From Tetraselmis striata (taxonomy: Eukaryota; Chlorophyta; Chlorodendrophyceae; Chlorodendrales; Chlorodendraceae): a DNA stretch of 64,000 bases. The position numbers and the translations under genes are program-made. Below are positions 59,690 to 64,000 of this stretch, in pieces (within the stretch, counting starts at the first letter, position 1; the number at the start of each line of letters is the position of its first letter). The stretch lies in the NCBI GenBank assembly GCA_006384855.1, contig VCJN01002604.1, forward strand, positions 62,001 through 126,000, given 5' to 3'. The notes under the pieces are model-generated. The model saw nothing but the letters and a program-made list of their open reading frames with translations, was not told the DNA's origin and ran no database searches.

Positions 59690-61279
59690 GCTCATTGCAC
59701 CTACCGGATGTGAACTGGCGCCGAGAAAACCACGGGTGCAACGCACCTGGCCCCTGCTACCCGACCTCGTGCAGAAGCTGAAGCATAGTGGCACAGCGGC
59801 GACCGTCGCCGCGCCGCGATGGGAGAGCAAGGCGTGCTGGCACCAAGCACTCACCGAGATATGGCCGCGGAGGAACTTCAAGGTGGAGCAACGCTTGCTT
59901 GTTCCGTCCATGGCGGCGGGAAGGGCGAGGTATGGTCGGCAAGCCTCACTAGCCCGTGAATGTATTCCGCGTCCCCTTTCGGCATGGGTCTACTTGCACC
60001 AAGGGGCCGTGAGTGCTACGCTATCCGTGTTTCCGGGCAGCGGCCATCACCTGCCGGTGGTACGTGCAGCACCGGTACGAACTACAGCGGTGAAGTACTG
60101 CGTCAAGGTCGCGAGCTATACAACACCGTGGGCTGATTCGATGCGACCGTACATGACACGGGGGTGCTGGGGTCTGACACCCCGGGCGCCCAAAGCCTGA
60201 AGCTCCTATCCGCTGCGTGGGTGCCGGCCACCGCGGCGTCGTACGCCAGCTGGATGAAGCAATATTTCCGGTTCTGAGAGGAGGAGCAGCGGCCAACCCT
60301 AGAGGCAGACCCCAGGACTATGGCACGGTACGTCACGTGGTTGGGCAACATGGGGACGGTCAAGGCCTCCAGCATGCAGCCTTACATGTCGGCCGTCAAC
60401 AACTTCTTCAAGGACCACGGCCGGGAGCCGATGGCTGTGGGCGATCTGATGGGCAGGGTCCGTAAGGGACTTGCGGCGTCACATGTGATGACGCTACAGT
60501 CCGAGCTGATGCGGGCCCCGTTACTCGAGCGTGTGGCGATGAAAGCCCTGACCCTTGCAAAAGCGCTATGGCTATAGATGGGCCTTACCTAAGGCACGGA
60601 CCTGGGTATCGTGGTGCGTGTAGAGCTGTTCCACGCCAGCCTGGCAGTCGTCGTACTCTGACTTTTTTTATGCCGCGGAGGCGCGGGCAGTAGAGTGTCG
60701 TAGGGGAGACCTCGCGGACGGCGGAATCCTCCTATGCAATCGTAACCGGAAAGGCCGGCGTGGCGCGGATGCAAGCAAAAAGTTGTTGTGTTAGCTGGCA
60801 GCGCCAGAGCATGCCGACGTCGCGGAGCTACTGCGCTACTTGACGCCGCCCGTCAGGTGTTCACCGGCGGGCGAATGCAAGCGGCCCGATGGGCCATCTG
60901 CCAGCGCGAGGGGCAGGCCAAGTCGACGGCTGGCACCCTCACCGGTTGCTTGGATGCAATAACTGGTATTGAAGTCGTACAACAGCCCCCCCCCCCCCCC
61001 CCCCCCCGCGGGGACGTCCCACTACCTCCGGAAGGGGGGCACTACAGCCGCGTACGCTACGTGATCGGCGTGATGATGCAGAAGATAAAGTACTTCGGCG
61101 GCTCGGCGATGGCGGCCATCGTGGTGCTCGGCTACATCGACCCAACCGTATGTGCTGCCGTGTCCGGCAGCATGGCACCTCTTTGGATGGATGACCCCTA
61201 TGCGGCGGTCAACAAGCAGTGTTGCCACGCCAAGTGGCGATTTGATGGCAAAACTGCGAGCCCCCATGCTTTGCGAGCC
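59690..61279 (+). pseudogene. Tyrosine recombinase of DIRS-like element 3
   Basis: After the tether (KLKHSGTAATVAAPRWESKA) comes the SAM-like core-binding domain at 60320-60577 (YVTWLGNMGTVKASSMQPYM then SAVNNFFKDHGREPM). The end of the catalytic domain is at about 61040-61200 (GGHYSRVRYVIGVMMQKIKY then FGGSAMAAIVVLGYIDPTV), a form of the DIRS recombinase signature GW..N.DVVL.YIDPTV. Between them frames are broken and a 22-base C run (60986-61007) interrupts the reading. Catalytic Arg/His residues are not all identifiable, so it is probably inactive. Confidence 0.7.
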
Positions 61280-61578
61280 CCTTCGCCATATACGGTTTGA
61301 ATTACACGAGACTAAGTACGACGGGTGTTACCCGACGTTTACAAATTCCGCCATACACGGCTAGTACGCTACAATAACCGTGTGCCCACGTCCGGTTCTG
61401 TATGACGCCCCGCGACGCGGCGGCGGTGTCTACACCTTCTGCCGCTGCGCCAGCTTTCAACTAGCGCAACCCACCCTTCCCGACCCTTTCTTGCGTATAT
61501 TATGGAGCGTGGGCCCATGTGCCAAACCTTGTAAGAGAACTTTTGGGGCAAAATTGCGGGTGGATCGGCAGCGAGCCA

Positions 61579-62540
61579 CCTGCTTAGCTTTGCTATTAAT
61601 ATTTGCTTTGCTAGCTCGGGATTAGGGCTCCCTCAGCAGGTGACCGGCCAAGGGGACATGGCCGGATTTTATTCTATGAATTCGGGCTTTGGTTGACGAA
61701 ACGAATAGTTCGTGAATTGACGTATGTGATTCGTTTATTATTCTTTAAACCCCCTATCGGGGAAAGACTACCCAGATTGCACGCCGGCAGGCACTTTTCG
61801 CAGTTGTCAGCCGGCGACTTTAGTACATGGCGCAGAACATCGATACTGCGTAAAGTACGGCGGTCAACGAGTAGTCGCGTTCTGGCGGCTGTTCCTATAA
61901 TAACACACGTGTTGGCGCTCCAGCTCAGCCACCAGCATGCCCGCTCTGACCCGGTAAGTTCTGGGTGGCCCGCCTCCTTCCGTCAACATGGCGGAGGCGA
62001 TTGCGACTGTTGCGGGCGGATGCGGGTGCGGGCGCGGGCGGGGGCGCGGTCGTGTTTTTGTCTGTTGCTGCCGCGCGATGATGTCGTCGGCCGGCCCGTT
62101 CTCCGCCGTCCGGCGGCCGCCGGGGGCGATACGCATATTGACCTAAAGCCCTCACCGAGCCCGACCTCTGCGACGAGGATTCGGGGCATTCAAGGACAAT
62201 ATGCAGGTGCTGTGGCTGGTCATGGATACTCTCGCGATATGTGCGTTGACCGGCTGCCTTATTCTTGGGCATACAATTACAATGATTGTGGGCAGCCCAC
62301 CACAGAGAAAACCGGGTTTTGTTCTACGACAAGGGGTGTAATTTGTAGTCATGAACCCGCGATAGCTTAAACAAGCTAGGGATTATTCGAAAAATGATTG
62401 CTGTGCGTATCTGCTTGCTGCTTTGATGAAGGGCGGGATGCGACACATGATACGAGGCTGGAGTGGGCGGTACGAGGGCGTGTTAGCTCACCGATGATTT
62501 GACGACGCACTGCTTCTCGTACGAGTAGTAGTCCTTAATT
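61579..62540. other. Region between DIRS-like element 3 and SINE copy 2
   Basis: GC-rich overlapping frames on both strands around 61.7-62.3 kb have no recognisable domain. I see no supported gene. Confidence 0.4.
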
Positions 62541-62792
62541 ACATCCCTTGTCCGCTCGGTAGAGCGGTCGTCTCGTGTGCGAGAGACCCGGGTTCGATTC
62601 CTGGCCGATGTATTTTCGGCAATATCGGCCCGGCGTGTCCCGGGTTTACTCGGTTGATGCATTAGCCCTTCGGGGTTCGAATGAGGCAATGGTCTACGGG
62701 CTGTGCCAGACCTACGACTGCAGTTTGTGCACGAGGTCAAGTGCTGGGGCGGCTTCGGCCGATGTCCCGGGGCGAACTTTACTTTACTTTTA
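62541..62792 (+). mobile_element. tRNA-derived SINE, copy 2
   Basis: The tRNA-like head has D-arm-like GCTCGGTAGAGC and a perfect B box GGTTCGATTCC (62591-62601). The body matches copy 1 (GCCCTTCGGGGTTCGAATGA, GGCAATGGTCTACGGGCT, GTGCTGGGGCGGCTTCGGCC), and a short (ACTTT)n tail ends at about 62792. The open frames across both copies are incidental. Confidence 0.8.
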
Positions 62793-63188
62793 GTCCTTAA
62801 TTAATTGTCCAGAATTGTTTTGAAGCATGGGTATATAAGTATTAGCGATTAGTTGTCGTTTTTAAAAACAATTATTGTTAAGATATTTGGATTCGATGTT
62901 TGTACCGAGGTACCTGCACTGTATAGTAGTTCATCGCCGTGTGGATGAGGGGGGCATCGCGGCGGGGCGCTTCCTGCCCCGTGCACTAGGACTACACGAA
63001 TGCGGGACTGCTCAAGTGGAGTGCGGCATGTCGCATTCCTGCTGGTGTTAACCCCGGTGAACCGGTCGCCCGTACGAACAGCCGTTCGCACCTCAAGCAC
63101 AGCACCACCCCCTTCCCTCAGCCTGTGCCCACCACAGCAGTCGCCGTCGACGCGCCGGAGTGAGGCTCGCGAGGGTGGGTTCGGCGCA
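62793..63188. other. Upstream region of the CxxC protein gene
   Basis: It probably includes the promoter and 5' UTR of the next gene. GTATATAAG at about 62830 could be a TATA box, but it lies about 360 bases from the start codon. Nothing else is seen. Confidence 0.35.
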
Positions 63189-64000
63189 ATGAGCGCGGGA
63201 CGTGAGGGCGGGACGAGCCTGGACTTCACCGGCGATGCGGTGTACATGGAGGAGGTGTACTCGGAGCTGGGCGGCTCCGTGGTGGTCGAGCACTGCATGG
63301 ACTGCGCCAAGCATCGCGGCAGCACGCGGCACAACGAGGCCAAGTACCACCGGTACTACGAGGCGGTGGAAATGCTGGTCGGGCAGTGCTTCCCTAACTG
63401 CGAGTGCGAGACAAACCCGCCGGAGGTGCTGAAGCGGATAACGGGGTCGCGCGGCCCGCGGATGGGCAGCTTCGAGGTGTACGTCTCCAGCGAGGACGGC
63501 AGCCGGAAGCAGGTCGTCTTCTCAAAGTGCCTCACCGGCCGCTGGCCCAGCCTGCCCACGCTGGGCCGCTACATCATGCAGGTCATCGAGCCCAACAAGC
63601 CGCGCCCCGTGTACGAGGAGGAGGAGGAGGGGTCGATGGGGCAGATGGAGAGAACAATCCCCACCGAGCCCTTCATCCACACGCACAGCCCCGACAAGCA
63701 GCAGCGCGCCGGGCTGTACCAGGACCGCAAGTGGGGCTGGGGCAACATGAACGGCAGCACCGGGGCGGCGTACCACGAGGTGCGGCATCAGTACCCCAAG
63801 GCGCCCGAGGCGCCCGGCATGACCCACAAGGAGAGGCTCTGGCGCGAGTACAACACGCTCATGCACACGGTGCCACCGCCGGTGACCCAGACCTTTTCTG
63901 AGGAGGTCGAGCAAGAGGTGGAGGGGCTCCTCCCTGCGGAGGGCCACCCGGAGGAGCAGGCAGATGAGGCTGGTCGAGCTTTGGAGGAGGCGCAGGCGGG
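63189..64000 (+). CDS. CxxC protein resembling the Rdx/selenoprotein W family (gene leaves the window)
   Basis: An open frame of 270 codons from ATG 63189 continues past the right edge. Residues 31-39 read VVVEHCMDC: a beta strand ending in a CxxC redox motif (C36, C39), as at the N-terminus of SelW/SelT/MIEN1 thioredoxin-like Rdx proteins. Further on, GSFEVYVSSEDGSRKQVVFSK and GRWPSLPTLG match the family's G-x-F-E-V ... SK ... G-x-(F/W)-P pattern. There is no UGA in the frame, so it is a cysteine form. The rest (WGWGNMNGST, an acidic Glu-rich C-terminal part) is not in small Rdx proteins, so this is a longer relative. No intron is evident. Function is unknown; a redox or flagellar role would be inference. 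Confidence 0.6.
   Translation, partial: MSAGREGGTSLDFTGDAVYMEEVYSELGGSVVVEHCMDCAKHRGSTRHNEAKYHRYYEAVEMLVGQCFPNCECETNPPEVLKRITGSRGPRMGSFEVYVSSEDGSRKQVVFSKCLTGRWPSLPTLGRYIMQVIEPNKPRPVYEEEEEGSMGQMERTIPTEPFIHTHSPDKQQRAGLYQDRKWGWGNMNGSTGAAYHEVRHQYPKAPEAPGMTHKERLWREYNTLMHTVPPPVTQTFSEEVEQEVEGLLPAEGHPEEQADEAGRALEEAQA

Larger units (their letters stand above)
55874..61578 (+). mobile_element. DIRS/PAT-like retroelement 3, with tyrosine recombinase, carrying element C
   Basis: Repeat A1 (55874-56049) recurs as A2 (61297-61470), sharing TTGAATTACAC, GGGTGTTACCCGACGTT and CGCCCCGCGACGCGGCGG. B1 (61241-61279, TTTGATGGCAAAACTGCGAG) lies just before A2 and recurs as B2 (61541-61578, TTTTGGGGCAAAATTGCGGG). 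Coding order: ORF1-like, RT, RNase H, tether, tyrosine recombinase. Stops and frameshifts interrupt RT and the recombinase, so it is inactive. Element C splits the segment between RNase H and the tether. This is the only one of the three DIRS-like elements here with a visible recombinase. Confidence 0.8.

Overview
The window is nuclear DNA of a eukaryote, most likely a flagellated green alga; another protist is not excluded. Genes are split by many short spliceosomal introns. Exons are GC-rich, and there are short TTTAGGG-type (plant/algal) telomere-like repeats inside an intron. Several genes fit a ciliated cell: katanin p60, an IQCC-like protein and an IQ-bearing K+ channel. About a third of the window is decayed mobile DNA, dominated by DIRS/PAT-type retroelements, which are common in green algae.

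Layout. 1-1054: 3' end of katanin p60 (+). 4276-11480: voltage-gated K+ channel with a cyclic-nucleotide-binding-like domain (+, at least 14 exons, 5' end unresolved). 12584-13873: part of an IQCC-like gene (-). 15.5-24.05 kb: repeats, namely a proline/alanine-rich frame, a DIRS-like element on the minus strand (17.72-21.95 kb) split by a 1.15-kb repeat ('element C'), an unassigned coding-like stretch (22.1-23.6 kb) and a MITE. 24440-28347: complete fumarylacetoacetase (+, 8 exons). 28.3-33.9 kb: no convincing host gene, but a 2-kb palindrome centred near 31.73 kb. 33.88-37.31 kb: second DIRS-like element, with A1...B1-A2-B2 split direct repeats but no recombinase. 37863-51139: very large SMCHD1/GMI1-type gene (+, GHKL ATPase-like N-terminus, SMC hinge C-terminus). 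One of its introns holds a separate intact 321-codon ORF of unknown function next to a dispersed repeat. 52127-54186: von Willebrand A plus alpha-kinase gene (-), convergent with the previous gene. 55.87-61.58 kb: third DIRS/PAT-like element, which keeps a recognisable tyrosine recombinase and carries a second copy of element C. 62.54-62.79 kb: tRNA-derived SINE, whose sister copy lies in the K+ channel intron. 63189-64000: 5' part of a CxxC protein resembling the Rdx/selenoprotein W family (+).

The host genes are unrelated single-copy genes: microtubule severing, membrane excitability, tyrosine catabolism, chromatin or DNA repair, signalling and redox. They do not form a pathway cluster. The recurring theme is repeat structure. 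Introns carry long homopolymeric C tracts, nearly always on the sense strand. Two of the three DIRS-like elements appear to lack the recombinase and end at a similar place. Element C has inserted into two different DIRS copies.

Exon boundaries were placed by eye from GT/AG signals, reading phase and protein-family similarity. They are reliable where phase and homology agree, and are marked uncertain elsewhere.
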